The notes: a model not told the origin generated them from the sequence alone. A stretch of DNA of 64,000 bases from Lysobacteraceae bacterium (GCA_003241895.1 QBLY01000010.1:1-64000), one strand, 5' to 3'. Positions 47,437 through 58,127 are shown, counted from the first letter of the stretch. Program-made: numbers and translations.

Positions 47437-49671
47437 TCAGTTGGCGAAGCGGTAGCTGAGTTTCACAAGTATCTGTTCGTCGTCGCGCAGTGACGTGGCG
47501 TCGCCCAGCAGGTCGGCCAGCGGTCGGCTCACGCCGTCTTCACCCAGGCCGCCGCGCGCGTACACCACGTAAAGATCCGACAGCCGCGCCAGCTCGTAGC
47601 GGTAGCGCACCTGGAACCCCAGGTTGGCCAGGCTGAAATCGGTGAACGTGGCCGATACAGGCACCGGGCGACCGCCCGGTCCAACCCGCCAGGCCTGTCG
47701 CAGCCGGGCGTCCACCGCCAGCGCCTCGAACTTCACGCGCAGCTCATGGCGCGGCCCCGGCTGCCACTGAAGGCCCGCCGACACGATGGCGGTGTCGGCG
47801 CGGAAGCTGCCCAGTTGGTCGCCGCCGCGCCACAGCAGCCAATCCGGGTTGTGCTGCAGCGACAGGCTCGTTTCCAGCAGCAGGCCGTCGCTCAGGTGCA
47901 GCGTCGGTTCCAGCTCGATGCGCGGCGACAAGCCGCGCGCGCCGTCCAGGCCACCCGCGTTGGCGCGGGCGCTCAATTGCCAGGACCACGCGCCGCGCCG
48001 CGGCCGGTCACGTTCCCAATACAGGTCGATCTTCCCGGGCACCTTCACCACGCCGTTCCCGCGCGTGATGCGGTCGTCGTAGCCCGGGCTCCAAGCGCCA
48101 ACGTCGAGGTATTCACTGCCTCCGTCGCGACGCTCGCTGTAGCGGTTCACGGCCGCCGCGTGGGCGATCACCAGCCCGTGGTCGTTGCGGCGGGTGGACG
48201 CCGCCCAGCGCCAGTCGTGCGACGAATAGCCGGACGATTCCGGCAGGCCGGTGTCCCGGCGCGCCAGCTCGTAGCGCAGGTAGTTGAAGTCGTTGCGCTC
48301 CAGGTAGCCGATGTCGTTGAGCTCGAGCTGGTCGCCCAGATGAAGGAAATAGGCCTGCTGCCGCCAGCCGCCGCCCAACTCGTGGTCCAGGCGCAGCTGC
48401 AGTCCGCTGTCGGTGCGTCGTACGCCGGCCTGCTCGATGTCCGAGACCACCAGCTGGGTGCGCAGGTTCAGCGCCGCGGCCGGCGTCCACAGATGGTCGG
48501 TGGAATACACGTCGGCACGCCGCCGCAGGTACGGGCTGTCCACGCGGGTCAGCATCACGCCCACGTCCTGGTTGCCGAAGTCGCGCGTCGCGCGCAGCGC
48601 GACGAAATCACGGCCCACCGCTGCTCCCTCGTAGGCGGCCAGCACGCCATAGCGCACGTCACCCAGTGAGCCGTTGAGCTTCACGGCCGCCTGGACATCG
48701 CCCTGGCCACTGCGGTCATCGGCGGGGCCGCCGATGCGGCGCGTGTAAAGCAGGCGGCTGTTGCCCGAGCCGAAGGGTACGTCGAACAGCGCCTGGTTTT
48801 CGGTGAAGAACGGGCGCTTGTCCCCGAAGAAACTTTCCACCGCGCCGAAGTTCACCACCAGGTCGTCGCTCTCCACCTGGCCGAAATCCGGATTGAGCGT
48901 TGCCGAAAGCTGGAACTGGCCGCTGGGCTTCCAGAACAGGTCCCCGCCCATGGCGGCGTCGCTGCCGCCACGGGCGATGTCGTGCGACGCCACCGCGTAG
49001 GGAGTCACGGCCAGCAGCGCCTGGCTGAAGTGCGGCACTTCCACCCTGCTGAACTCCGACAGGAAGCGCGTGCGCTGGTAGCTGGCGTCGGGCCAGCCGA
49101 AACGCTCGCCGGTGCTGCCCACCACGCGATCCAGGTACAGGCCCAGGGTGCGCCGGCCGTCCCGTGCACCCGACATCGGCGCCACGTGCCACGGCACCAG
49201 GATCTCGGCGTACCAGGCCTGGTCGTCCTGGCTGGTGGCCGACTGCCAGTCGCCGTCCCAGTCGTCGTTGAAGTTCCTTTCGCTGGTGATCACCTCGTCG
49301 CTCACGCCGCCGGTGATGCTCACCGCGAAGTCGTAGCCGGTGCGACCGTCGCCGTCGAAGTCCACCATCAGGTTGACGCGGTCCTGCTGGCCCATCTGGT
49401 CGCGGCGCGTGCGCTGGGTGGTGCGCGGCACGGCCGCTGGCTGCACGTTGCGGAAGGCCACGGCCAGTCCCTCGGGTGTCGCCAGCACCCAGGCTTCTGT
49501 GGCCAGGGTCGCGGGCTCGCCGGTCAGCGGCTGCAGCAACCGGAAGTCGGTGACGTGGCGGGCGCCGTCCCATTCGCCCGGCTCAATGCGGCCGTCCACC
49601 ACCACGGCGGCGGTGGCCAGCGGTGCGCCGGCCAGGAGGATCGACGCGAGTAAGAAACGACAAGGGGGCAT
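47437..49671 (-). CDS. DUF5916 outer-membrane protein with N-terminal carbohydrate-binding-like domain
   Basis: 744 aa, exported (signal peptide about residues 1-22, ending ATA). Residues about 25-190 resemble a family 9 carbohydrate-binding domain (VDGRIEPGEWDGARHVTDF, NLMVDFDGDGRTGYDF). The remainder is the DUF5916 region with the signature LNPDFGQVESDDLVVNFGA and RRPFFTEN-type element (KRPFFTENQALFDVPFG), followed by many amphipathic strands of a barrel. I chose ATG 49669-49671; ATGs a few codons upstream would precede the signal peptide. Function unknown; often found near peptidases or transporters, but here alone. Confidence 0.87.
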   Translation of the reverse strand: MPPCRFLLASILLAGAPLATAAVVVDGRIEPGEWDGARHVTDFRLLQPLTGEPATLATEAWVLATPEGLAVAFRNVQPAAVPRTTQRTRRDQMGQQDRVNLMVDFDGDGRTGYDFAVSITGGVSDEVITSERNFNDDWDGDWQSATSQDDQAWYAEILVPWHVAPMSGARDGRRTLGLYLDRVVGSTGERFGWPDASYQRTRFLSEFSRVEVPHFSQALLAVTPYAVASHDIARGGSDAAMGGDLFWKPSGQFQLSATLNPDFGQVESDDLVVNFGAVESFFGDKRPFFTENQALFDVPFGSGNSRLLYTRRIGGPADDRSGQGDVQAAVKLNGSLGDVRYGVLAAYEGAAVGRDFVALRATRDFGNQDVGVMLTRVDSPYLRRRADVYSTDHLWTPAAALNLRTQLVVSDIEQAGVRRTDSGLQLRLDHELGGGWRQQAYFLHLGDQLELNDIGYLERNDFNYLRYELARRDTGLPESSGYSSHDWRWAASTRRNDHGLVIAHAAAVNRYSERRDGGSEYLDVGAWSPGYDDRITRGNGVVKVPGKIDLYWERDRPRRGAWSWQLSARANAGGLDGARGLSPRIELEPTLHLSDGLLLETSLSLQHNPDWLLWRGGDQLGSFRADTAIVSAGLQWQPGPRHELRVKFEALAVDARLRQAWRVGPGGRPVPVSATFTDFSLANLGFQVRYRYELARLSDLYVVYARGGLGEDGVSRPLADLLGDATSLRDDEQILVKLSYRFAN

Positions 49672-49761
49672 GCAGGCGCCGCGCGCTGGAGTGGCCGGCA
49701 TCATCCCGCCGGCAACGCCGCCAGCCGAGGGCCGTAAGTCATGGCCCGGTCCGGCGCGGCA

Positions 49762-50238
49762 CTACTTCTTGGCTTTCGGTTTGGGCTGCAGCATGGTGCC
49801 GGTGCAGTCCGGCGAGCCGCAGCGGCAGGCCCACAGCTTCTTGAGCTTGGCGGTATGCGCCTCGGCCAGCACGATGCCGTAGTTGTAGGTCAGCTCTTCA
49901 CCCGCGGCGATGTCGCGCATGGCCTCGATGAAGATCTTGTCCTTGCGCTTCTTGTCGTCGTGTTCAAGCCACGTGGCTTCACAGTTCGGATCGCAGCTGT
50001 GGTTGATCCAGCGCGCCTCGTTGCCCTCCACGTTGGCATCGATCACGTACTTGTCGTTGAGCGTGAAAAGGAAGGTGTGCCCGGTGTCGAGTTCATCGGC
50101 GTAGACCCGGTCCACTTCGGCATGGGTGCGCAGCAGGCCCTTGTAGCGGATGACGCGCTCACCCTTCTTGATGGGCGCGATGGCGAAGACGCCGTTGCCG
50201 TGGATGGCGGACTGGCGGGCTTCGATCTTCTTGGGCAT
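49762..50238 (-). CDS. SET-domain protein methyltransferase
   Basis: 158-aa SET protein, a lysine methyltransferase fold best known from eukaryotic histone modification. Visible motifs: IHGNGVFAIAPIKKGERVIRY at the start, RWINHSCDPNC (SAM/pseudoknot motif), EELTYNYG (catalytic Tyr) and a post-SET-like zinc cluster CRCGSPDC with the earlier NHSCDPNC Cys. A basic Lys-rich tail follows. ATG 50236-50238. No neighbour suggests the substrate; bacterial SET proteins of this size are known in several groups. Enzyme activity likely, target unknown. Confidence 0.88.
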   Translation of the reverse strand: MPKKIEARQSAIHGNGVFAIAPIKKGERVIRYKGLLRTHAEVDRVYADELDTGHTFLFTLNDKYVIDANVEGNEARWINHSCDPNCEATWLEHDDKKRKDKIFIEAMRDIAAGEELTYNYGIVLAEAHTAKLKKLWACRCGSPDCTGTMLQPKPKAKK

Positions 50239-50340
50239 GGGGGATCCGGCGCGTGGGAGAGCCGGCATTGTCCCGCATTGCCGGGCACCGTGCAGCCTTC
50301 TTTCGGGGCGTAAGCTGGAAGCGTCAGCCTGGAGCGGCCC

Positions 50341-51375
50341 ATGAATGCGATCAACAGTTGGCGCGAAGAGAAACAGTCGGCATGGCTTTATCGTGCCCTG
50401 GCCAAATCGGAGCCCGACGCGCGCATCGCCGCGCTGTTCCTGTCGCTGGCCGAGGCGGCCGAATCGCAGGCGCTCACCTGGGCCGACACCGCGGCCAAGG
50501 CCGGCGAACCCCTGCCCGCGTCGTTCGAGCCCGAGCGGCGCGCCCGGATCGTGGCCGGCCTCGCCCGCCGCCTCGGTCCGCGCCGCGTGCGCCCTGCCCT
50601 GGCCGCGCTCAAGATCCGCGGGCTCTCGGCCTACACGGCCGCGCTCTCGGGCCACCTGCTGCCCACCGACCTCGCGCAAATAGGCGTCGGCCACAAGTCC
50701 GTCGGTGGCGGCAACCTGCGCGCCGCCATCTTCGGCGTCAACGACGGCCTGGTGTCCAATGCCAGCCTGATCCTGGGCGTGGTGGGTGCCAGCGCGTCCA
50801 CCGGCACGGTGCTGGCCACCGGCATCGCCGGCCTGCTGGCGGGCGCGCTGTCGATGGCCGCAGGCGAATACGTGTCGGTGCGCTCGCAGCGCGAGATGTT
50901 CGAGTACCAGATCGGGCTGGAAGCGGACGAACTGGAGAAATACCCGGAGGCCGAGGCCGAAGAACTGGCCCTGATCTACATCGCCCGCGGCATGGACCCC
51001 GACCAGGCGCGCGCCTTCGCCAGCCAGCTGGTGGCCAACCCCAAGCAGGCGCTGGACGTGCTGGCCCGGGAAGAGCTGGGCCTGAATCCTGACGACCTGG
51101 GGTCGCCGGTGGGGGCGGCGGTGTTCTCCTTCTGCGCGTTCACCGTGGGCGCTCTGGTGCCGCTGGTGCCCTTCTTCATGGGCAGCGCCCTGCCCAACGC
51201 CGCCTACTTCGGCACCGCCCTGGCCGCCGCGGGCCTGTTTGGCACGGGCAGCGCGATGAGCCTGTTCACGGGCCGCAACCCCTGGATGGGCGGCCTGCGC
51301 ATGCTGTCGATCGGCGCGGCGGCGGGCGCCACGGTGTTCGCCATCGGCTCGCTGATCGGGGTGGAGGTGGGCTGA
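50341..51375 (+). CDS. VIT1/CCC1-family metal transporter with degenerate ferritin-like domain
   Basis: 344 aa. The C-terminal part (about 130-340) is a VIT1/CCC1 iron/manganese transporter: FGVNDGLVSNASLILGVVGA, the GALSMAAGEYVSVRSQREM signature and four to five membrane segments. The N-terminal 115 residues align in layout to the rubrerythrin-like domain of MbfA-type transporters (EEKQSAWLYRALAKSE, LAEAAESQALTWAD), but the usual E-x-x-H metal pair reads E-S-Q-A, so a diiron site is probably not intact. ATG 50341 follows a normal spacing. Single gene. Confidence 0.88.
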   Translation: MNAINSWREEKQSAWLYRALAKSEPDARIAALFLSLAEAAESQALTWADTAAKAGEPLPASFEPERRARIVAGLARRLGPRRVRPALAALKIRGLSAYTAALSGHLLPTDLAQIGVGHKSVGGGNLRAAIFGVNDGLVSNASLILGVVGASASTGTVLATGIAGLLAGALSMAAGEYVSVRSQREMFEYQIGLEADELEKYPEAEAEELALIYIARGMDPDQARAFASQLVANPKQALDVLAREELGLNPDDLGSPVGAAVFSFCAFTVGALVPLVPFFMGSALPNAAYFGTALAAAGLFGTGSAMSLFTGRNPWMGGLRMLSIGAAAGATVFAIGSLIGVEVG

Positions 51376-51410
51376 CGGGGCGGCGTTCACGCGGCGTCCA
51401 TAGCCGCGGC

Positions 51411-51440
51411 GGAAATTAATAGTACAATTTCGGTCCTGAT
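51411..51440 (+). promoter_or_regulatory. AT-rich promoter/operator region of the suf operon
   Basis: The 30 bases before the leader are strikingly AT-rich (GGAAATTAATAGTACAATTT). TACAAT (51423-51428) is a candidate -10, and AAATT/AATTT flanking it form a short inverted repeat that could be a site for the Rrf2 regulator encoded next. No clear -35. Confidence 0.35.
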
Positions 51441-51462
51441 TAACTCCCGCCAGGCCGACGCC

Positions 51463-51912
51463 ATGCTCCGCGTCACCAAGCTCACCGATTACGCCACCGT
51501 GGTCCTGGCCGCCCTTGCCAGCGATCCGACGCGCGTCCACAGCACCGCCGAGCTGGCGGAGCGGGCGCGGCTGGAGCCCACCACGGTGGCCAAGGTCCTC
51601 AAGCCGCTGTCCCATGCCGGCCTGGTGGAAGGCTTCCGCGGCGCCAGCGGAGGCTACCGGCTGGCGCGCCCCGCCGCGCAGATCCCGCTGATCGCCATCG
51701 TCGAAGCCATCGAAGGCCGGCTGGGCATGACCGAATGCTCGAGTGAACATTCCACCTGCGAACACGAATCCCACTGCGGCGTGCAGGTGCACTGGCGCCG
51801 CATCAACGACGTGATCGCCGACGCCCTGGGCGGCGTGACGCTGGCCGACATGCTGCCGCGCGCCGCATCCCCTAAATCCATACCGCTGCAGCTTTCTGCG
51901 GCACGAGGCTGA
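51463..51912 (+). CDS. sufR: SUF system Fe-S assembly regulator (Rrf2/IscR family)
   Basis: 149-aa Rrf2 winged-helix protein. The N-terminus [19 protein letters not shown] with [24 protein letters not shown] matches SUF-linked regulators. Cys92, Cys99 and Cys105 are spaced as in Fe-S-binding Rrf2 proteins, so it likely senses cluster status and represses suf when clusters are plentiful (inference from family). sufB starts one base after the stop. Confidence 0.92.
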   Translation: MLRVTKLTDYATVVLAALASDPTRVHSTAELAERARLEPTTVAKVLKPLSHAGLVEGFRGASGGYRLARPAAQIPLIAIVEAIEGRLGMTECSSEHSTCEHESHCGVQVHWRRINDVIADALGGVTLADMLPRAASPKSIPLQLSAARG

Positions 51913-51913
51913 C

Positions 51914-53355
<1,442 letters not shown>

Positions 53356-53356
<1 letters not shown>

Positions 53357-53928
53357 TGCGGCGCGTCCTGTCGCTGTTGGCGACTCCCTTACTGCTGGCG
53401 GGCTGCACGCCCGCGCCGACCGAAACGCCGGCGCCGATTGCCCCGCTGCACACCTTCTCGTTCTTTGTCAGCGACCTGCAGGCGCCCGACGCGCGCATCG
53501 CCGACTACCTCCAGGGCGACTGCGGCATGGTCGCGATTGCGCGCGTGTCCCGCATTCCGATCGACGACGCGCTGATCCTTCCCGACCTGGTGGTGCAGTA
53601 CGACGAGGCCGGCGGCGAGCTCAGGCGCTGGGCCAAGTCCTTCTCCAGCGAGATCCTGGCCATCTCGGGCGACGATCTTTTCTTCGGCGCCAGCCCGGGC
53701 GGCGACGCCGGCCCCTTCCGCACCACGCCCACGGGCGAGGTGGCGGTGGCGGTGCCGCTGGCGTCCAACCTCGAAGCCAACGCCCGCTACGTCGCCTGCC
53801 CCGACTCGCTGCACGGCTTCCACGACATGTCCCTGGTGAACTGCTACCAGACCACCGACGTCGCCGGCCGCCCGCTGAACCTGGCCTGGGAAGCAGGCTG
53901 CCCCAACAACACTCCCGCGACGCCCTGA
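53356..53928 (+). CDS. Putative lipoprotein inserted between sufB and sufC
   Basis: 190 aa, no recognised domain. MRRVLSLLATPLLLAGC is a lipoprotein signal peptide with Cys17; a short Pro/Thr/Glu linker follows, then a mainly beta globular part with four Cys (CGMVAI, VACPDS, VNCYQT, EAGCPNN). The ATG overlaps the sufB stop by one base and sufC begins about 20 bases later, so it must be cotranscribed with suf. Base composition and codon use match the neighbours. An export location does not fit cytoplasmic Suf chemistry, so its relation to Fe-S assembly is unclear. Confidence 0.8.
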
Positions 53929-53947
53929 TTCCCCAATGGAAACCACC

Positions 53948-54712
53948 ATGCTCAAGATCCACAACCTCCACGCCCGCGTCGCCGGCAAGGACATCCTCAA
54001 GGGCCTGTCGCTCGAGGTGAAGCCGGGCGAAGTGCACGCCATCATGGGTCCCAACGGTGCGGGCAAGTCCACGCTGGGCAACATCATCGCCGGGCGCGAG
54101 GGCTACGAGGTCGTCGAGGGCACGGTGCAGCTCGAGGGCGCCGACCTGCTGGCGCTGGCGCCGGAAGAGCGCGCCGCGGCCGGCGTGTTCCTGGCCTTCC
54201 AGTACCCGGTGGAGATCCCGGGCGTGAACAACACCTATTTCCTGCGCACCGCGCTCAACGCCCAGCGCAAGGCGCGCGGCGAAGCCGAGCTCGACTCGAT
54301 GCAGTTCCTCAAGCGCGTGCGCGAGAAGCTGGCCGTGCTCGACCTCAAGGATGAGCTGCTGCACCGCGCCGTGAACGAAGGCTTCAGCGGCGGCGAGAAG
54401 AAGCGCAACGAAATCTTCCAGCTGGCGCTGCTGGAGCCGAAGCTGGCCATCCTTGATGAAACCGATTCGGGCCTGGACATCGACGCACTCAAGGCCGTGG
54501 CCGACGGCGTGAACATGATGCGTTCGCCCGAGCGCGCCTTCATCGTGGTCACCCACTACCAGCGCCTGCTCGACTACATCAAGCCCGACGTGGTGCACGT
54601 GCTGGCCGACGGCCGCATCGTCGAGAGCGGCGGCCCTGAGCTGGCGCTGGAACTGGAGGCGCACGGCTATTCGTGGGTGAAGGACCGGATCGCGCCGGGG
54701 GCGTCGGCCTGA
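53948..54712 (+). CDS. sufC: Fe-S assembly ATPase SufC
   Basis: ABC-type ATPase of the SufBCD complex, 254 aa. Walker A is MGPNGAGKSTLGNIIAG, the Q-loop LAFQYPVEIPGVNN, the signature FSGGEKKRNEIFQLAL, and Walker B LAILDETDSGLDIDALK, all SufC-specific. The ATG at 53948 (MLKIHN) is the usual family start and has GGAAA upstream; an in-frame ATG at 53936 is possible. Confidence 0.96.
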   Translation: MLKIHNLHARVAGKDILKGLSLEVKPGEVHAIMGPNGAGKSTLGNIIAGREGYEVVEGTVQLEGADLLALAPEERAAAGVFLAFQYPVEIPGVNNTYFLRTALNAQRKARGEAELDSMQFLKRVREKLAVLDLKDELLHRAVNEGFSGGEKKRNEIFQLALLEPKLAILDETDSGLDIDALKAVADGVNMMRSPERAFIVVTHYQRLLDYIKPDVVHVLADGRIVESGGPELALELEAHGYSWVKDRIAPGASA

Positions 54713-54714
54713 GC

Positions 54715-56016
54715 ATGAGCAACCTGCTGGAATCGATGAGCTCGGGTTTCGACGCCCTGCCGGCGGCACTGGTGGACGCGCAGGGCCTGGGTGCGCCGCG
54801 CCGCGCCGCCCTCGCCGCCGTGATGGCCGACGGCCTGCCCGGCCCGCGTAACGAGGCCTGGAAGTACACCTCGCTGCGCGCACTGTCGGCGCGCCGTTTC
54901 GGCGTCGCCACCGCCCTGGCCTCGGTGGACGCCGCGGCCCTGGCGGCGATCCCGGCGCCGCGCCTGGTGCTGGTGAACGGCTGCTACGATGCCGCCCTGT
55001 CGCAGCTTGGCGGCCTGCCCACCGGCGCACAGCTGCAGCCGCTGTCGCAGGCCCTGGCGGGTGACGATGCCCGCGCGGTGGCGGTGCTGGGCCGGCGCTT
55101 CGATCGCCCCGATGAACTGTTCGCGCGGCTCAACGGCGCCCTGGCCACCGACGGCGCGCTGCTGCGGATCGCCGACGGCGTCGCGGTGACGGTGCCGGTG
55201 CACCTGGTGTTCGTCGGCACGGCCGCCGACGGCGACATCGCCATGCACCTGCGCCACCTGGTCGAACTGCGCAAGGACGCCTCGCTCACCCTGGTCGAAC
55301 ACCACCTGGGCCAGGGCGAGCATCGCCATCTCGTCAACCACCTGCTCCACGTGCACCTGGCCAGCGGCGCCCGCCTGGTGCATGCCCGAATGCAGGACGA
55401 AAGCGCCGGCGCCACCCTGCTTGCCCGCACCGACGCCGTGCTGGCCTCGGGCAGCGAGTACCGCCGGGTGGACCTGGAGCTGGGCGCCGGCGTGTCGCGG
55501 CACGAGCTCAACATCGCACTGCAGGGCGAAGGCGCCGCAGCCATCGCCGGCGGCATGCTGTTGGCCGACGGCCGCCGCCACCTCGACACCCGCCTGGGCA
55601 TTGAACACCAGGCCAAAAACACGCGCTGCGAACTGCCCTGGCGCGGCCTGGCCGACGAGCGCGGGCGCGCGGTCTTCCACGGCGGCATCACCATCCACGC
55701 CGGCGCCGACGGCAGCGACGCCGCGCTGTCGAACAAGAACCTGCTGCTGTCCGACAGCGCCGAGATCGATACCCAGCCGGTGCTGGTGATCCACGCCGAT
55801 GAAGTGAAGGCGGCGCATGGCGCCACCGTCGGCCGGCTGGACGAGACCGCGCTGTTTTACCTGCGCAGCCGCGGCATCGGCCTGGCGCAGGCGCGCAGGC
55901 TGCTGATCCAGGCGTTCCTGCGCGAGCCGCTGTCGGTGCTCGGCGACGCAACGCTGGCCGACACCCTGGGCGCGCTGGTTACACAGCGCCTTGACCGCAA
56001 GGACCTCAACCCATGA
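54715..56016 (+). CDS. sufD: Fe-S assembly protein SufD
   Basis: 433 aa, partner of SufB and SufC. N-terminal GPRNEAWKYTSLRAL and the C-terminal ATVGRLDETALFYLRSRGIG are family hallmarks; the central beta-helix includes RHELNIALQGEGAAAIAGG. ATG 54715 is 2 bases after the sufC stop; its own stop overlaps sufS by four bases. Confidence 0.95.
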   Translation: MSNLLESMSSGFDALPAALVDAQGLGAPRRAALAAVMADGLPGPRNEAWKYTSLRALSARRFGVATALASVDAAALAAIPAPRLVLVNGCYDAALSQLGGLPTGAQLQPLSQALAGDDARAVAVLGRRFDRPDELFARLNGALATDGALLRIADGVAVTVPVHLVFVGTAADGDIAMHLRHLVELRKDASLTLVEHHLGQGEHRHLVNHLLHVHLASGARLVHARMQDESAGATLLARTDAVLASGSEYRRVDLELGAGVSRHELNIALQGEGAAAIAGGMLLADGRRHLDTRLGIEHQAKNTRCELPWRGLADERGRAVFHGGITIHAGADGSDAALSNKNLLLSDSAEIDTQPVLVIHADEVKAAHGATVGRLDETALFYLRSRGIGLAQARRLLIQAFLREPLSVLGDATLADTLGALVTQRLDRKDLNP

Positions 56017-57245
56017 CCGCTTCGAGCACCCGGCCCGACTGGCTGAAGATCCGCGCCGACTTCCCGGTGCTTACGCGCCAGGTGCACGGCAAGCCGCTGG
56101 TCTACCTGGACTCGGCCAACACCTCGCAAAAACCGCAGGCGGTGATCCGCGCGATGGACGGGTTCTACCGCGAACACAACGCCAACGTTTCGCGCGCGGT
56201 GCACACGCTGGGCAGCGAGGCCACCGAAGCCTACGAAGGGGCGCGCCGGACCATCGCCGCCTTCATCAACGTGCCGGCCGACGAGCTGGTGCTGACCTCA
56301 GGCACCACGTTCGCCATCAACCTGGTGGCCTACAGCTGGGCCATGCCGCGCCTGAAGGCCGGCGACGTCATCCTGCTGACATTGATGGAGCACCACGCCA
56401 ACATCGTGCCCTGGCAACTGGTGGCCGAACACACCGGCGCCAGCATCCGCGTCGTCGGCATCACGCCCACGGGCGAGCTGGACCTGGACGACCTGCACGC
56501 GAAGATGACCGCGGACGTGAAGCTGCTCGCCTTCACCCACGTTTCCAACGTGCTGGGCACGGTGAACCCGGTGGCCGCGATCTGCCGGGAAGCGCGCAAG
56601 CGCGGCATCGTGACCGTCGTTGACGGCTCGCAGGCAACGCCGCACCGTGCGGTGGACATCCCGGCGCTGGGCTGCGATTTCTACGCGTTCACCGGCCACA
56701 AGATGCTGGGCCCCACCGGCACCGGTGGGCTCTGGGCGCGCCGGCAGCACCTGCGCGAAATGCCGCCGTTCCTGGGCGGCGGCGAGATGATCAGGGAAGT
56801 GCGGTTCGAAAAAACCGTCTACAACGACCCGCCGCACAAGTTCGAAGCCGGCACGCCCAACATCGCCGGCGTGATCGGGCTGGGCGCAGCGGTGGACTAC
56901 CTGTCCGGCATCGGCATGGCCGACATCGAGGCGCGCGAACAGGCGCTGCTTCGGATGGCCGAAGAGCGCCTGTCGGCGATCCCGGGCCTGCGCATCGTCG
57001 GCACCGCGCCGGGCAAGGCCGCCGTCATCAGCTTCCTGGTGGACGGGGCGCATGCGCACGACCTGGCCACGCTGCTCGACCTGGAAGGCGTTGCCGTGCG
57101 CTCGGGGCACCATTGCGCGCATCCGCTGATGGCGCACTTCGGCGTGCCGGCCACCTGCCGCGCCTCGCTGGCGTTCTACAACACCCACGTCGAGATCGAG
57201 CGCCTGGGCGACGCGATAGAAAAAGCGCGCAAGCTACTGGCCTGA
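56013..57245 (+). CDS. sufS: Group II cysteine desulfurase SufS
   Basis: PLP enzyme that removes sulfur from cysteine, 410 aa. PLP Lys230 is in AFTGHKMLGPTGTG; catalytic Cys368 is in RSGHHCAHPLM; the N-terminus YLDSANTSQKPQAVI is typical. The longer loop around Cys marks group II, which needs a sulfur-accepting partner (SufE or SufU); none is encoded in this operon. ATG 56013 overlaps the sufD stop. Confidence 0.96.
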   Translation: MTASSTRPDWLKIRADFPVLTRQVHGKPLVYLDSANTSQKPQAVIRAMDGFYREHNANVSRAVHTLGSEATEAYEGARRTIAAFINVPADELVLTSGTTFAINLVAYSWAMPRLKAGDVILLTLMEHHANIVPWQLVAEHTGASIRVVGITPTGELDLDDLHAKMTADVKLLAFTHVSNVLGTVNPVAAICREARKRGIVTVVDGSQATPHRAVDIPALGCDFYAFTGHKMLGPTGTGGLWARRQHLREMPPFLGGGEMIREVRFEKTVYNDPPHKFEAGTPNIAGVIGLGAAVDYLSGIGMADIEAREQALLRMAEERLSAIPGLRIVGTAPGKAAVISFLVDGAHAHDLATLLDLEGVAVRSGHHCAHPLMAHFGVPATCRASLAFYNTHVEIERLGDAIEKARKLLA

Positions 57246-57278
57246 TCCACGACGCACCCGACATCGGAGCAAGAACGC

Positions 57279-57812
57279 ATGAGCTGGCTGCCCCCGCTGG
57301 AGTTCCGCGCCGCCACGGCGCGCGACGTCGACGCCGTGGTCGCGCTGGTGGAGTCGGCCTATCGCGGCGAAGCCAGCCGCACCGGCTGGACCACCGAGGC
57401 CGACCTGCTGGACGGTCGCCGTACCGGGCCCGACGACGTGCTGGCCAGCATTGACCGGGCGCGCAGCCAGGTGCTGCTGGCCGAGCGCGGCGGCAAGCTG
57501 ATGGCCTGCGCCCACGTCGCCGACGACGACGGGTTCGGCTATTTCGGCATGTTCTCGGTGGTTCCCGGGCTGCAGCGCGCCGGCATCGGCACGCAGGTGC
57601 TGGCCGAGGCCGAACGCATCGTGCGCGAGCAGTTCGGCCTGCGCACCCTGCGCATGACCGTGATTGACGTGCGCGAAGAGCTGATCGCGTACTACGAGCG
57701 CCGCGGCTATCGCCGCACCGGCATCAGGAAGCCCTTCCCCTACGGCGACGAGCGCTTCGGCCTGCCCCGGCGCAGCGACCTGCGCTTTGAAGTGCTGGAG
57801 AAAGCGCTGTGA
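57279..57812 (+). CDS. GNAT N-acetyltransferase
   Basis: 177 aa GNAT-fold acetyltransferase. Acetyl-CoA loop is LQRAGIGTQVL within YFGMFSVVPGLQRAGIG; the Tyr-rich end IAYYERRGYRRTG is the usual motif B. It follows sufS by 33 bases and overlaps the Rieske gene by four (GTGA). Acceptor unknown. Its position makes it part of the extended suf operon. Confidence 0.88.
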   Translation: MSWLPPLEFRAATARDVDAVVALVESAYRGEASRTGWTTEADLLDGRRTGPDDVLASIDRARSQVLLAERGGKLMACAHVADDDGFGYFGMFSVVPGLQRAGIGTQVLAEAERIVREQFGLRTLRMTVIDVREELIAYYERRGYRRTGIRKPFPYGDERFGLPRRSDLRFEVLEKAL

Positions 57813-58123
57813 ACGGCTGGGTGCGGGTATGCGCCACCAGCGAGCTGCTGCCGGGCGAATCCCAGGTGGCCTGGGACGGCGACACGCCGATCCTGGTGGT
57901 GAACCTGGACGGCGAGCTATACGCACTCGAGGACAAATGCACCCATGAGGACTTCGAACTCAGCGCCGGTGCTATCGACGGCGGACAGATCGAATGCACC
58001 CTGCACGGCGCGCGCTTCGACCTGCGCACCGGCGAAGCCCTGTGCGCACCGGCCTATGCGCCGGTGCCGCGATTCCCGGTGAAAACCGAAGACGGCGCCG
58101 TCTGGACCCGCGACGACCGCTGA
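57809..58123 (+). CDS. Rieske [2Fe-2S] ferredoxin-like protein
   Basis: 104-aa small Rieske protein of the non-haem oxygenase ferredoxin type. Ligands Cys44 and His46 (KCTHEDFEL) and Cys63 and His66 (ECTLHGARFDLRTG) are complete. GTG start 57809. No oxygenase or reductase is nearby; location at the end of the suf operon suggests a role in, or use by, the Fe-S system, as in several proteobacteria where such genes follow sufS. Confidence 0.9.
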   Translation: MNGWVRVCATSELLPGESQVAWDGDTPILVVNLDGELYALEDKCTHEDFELSAGAIDGGQIECTLHGARFDLRTGEALCAPAYAPVPRFPVKTEDGAVWTRDDR

Positions 58124-58127
58124 GGGC

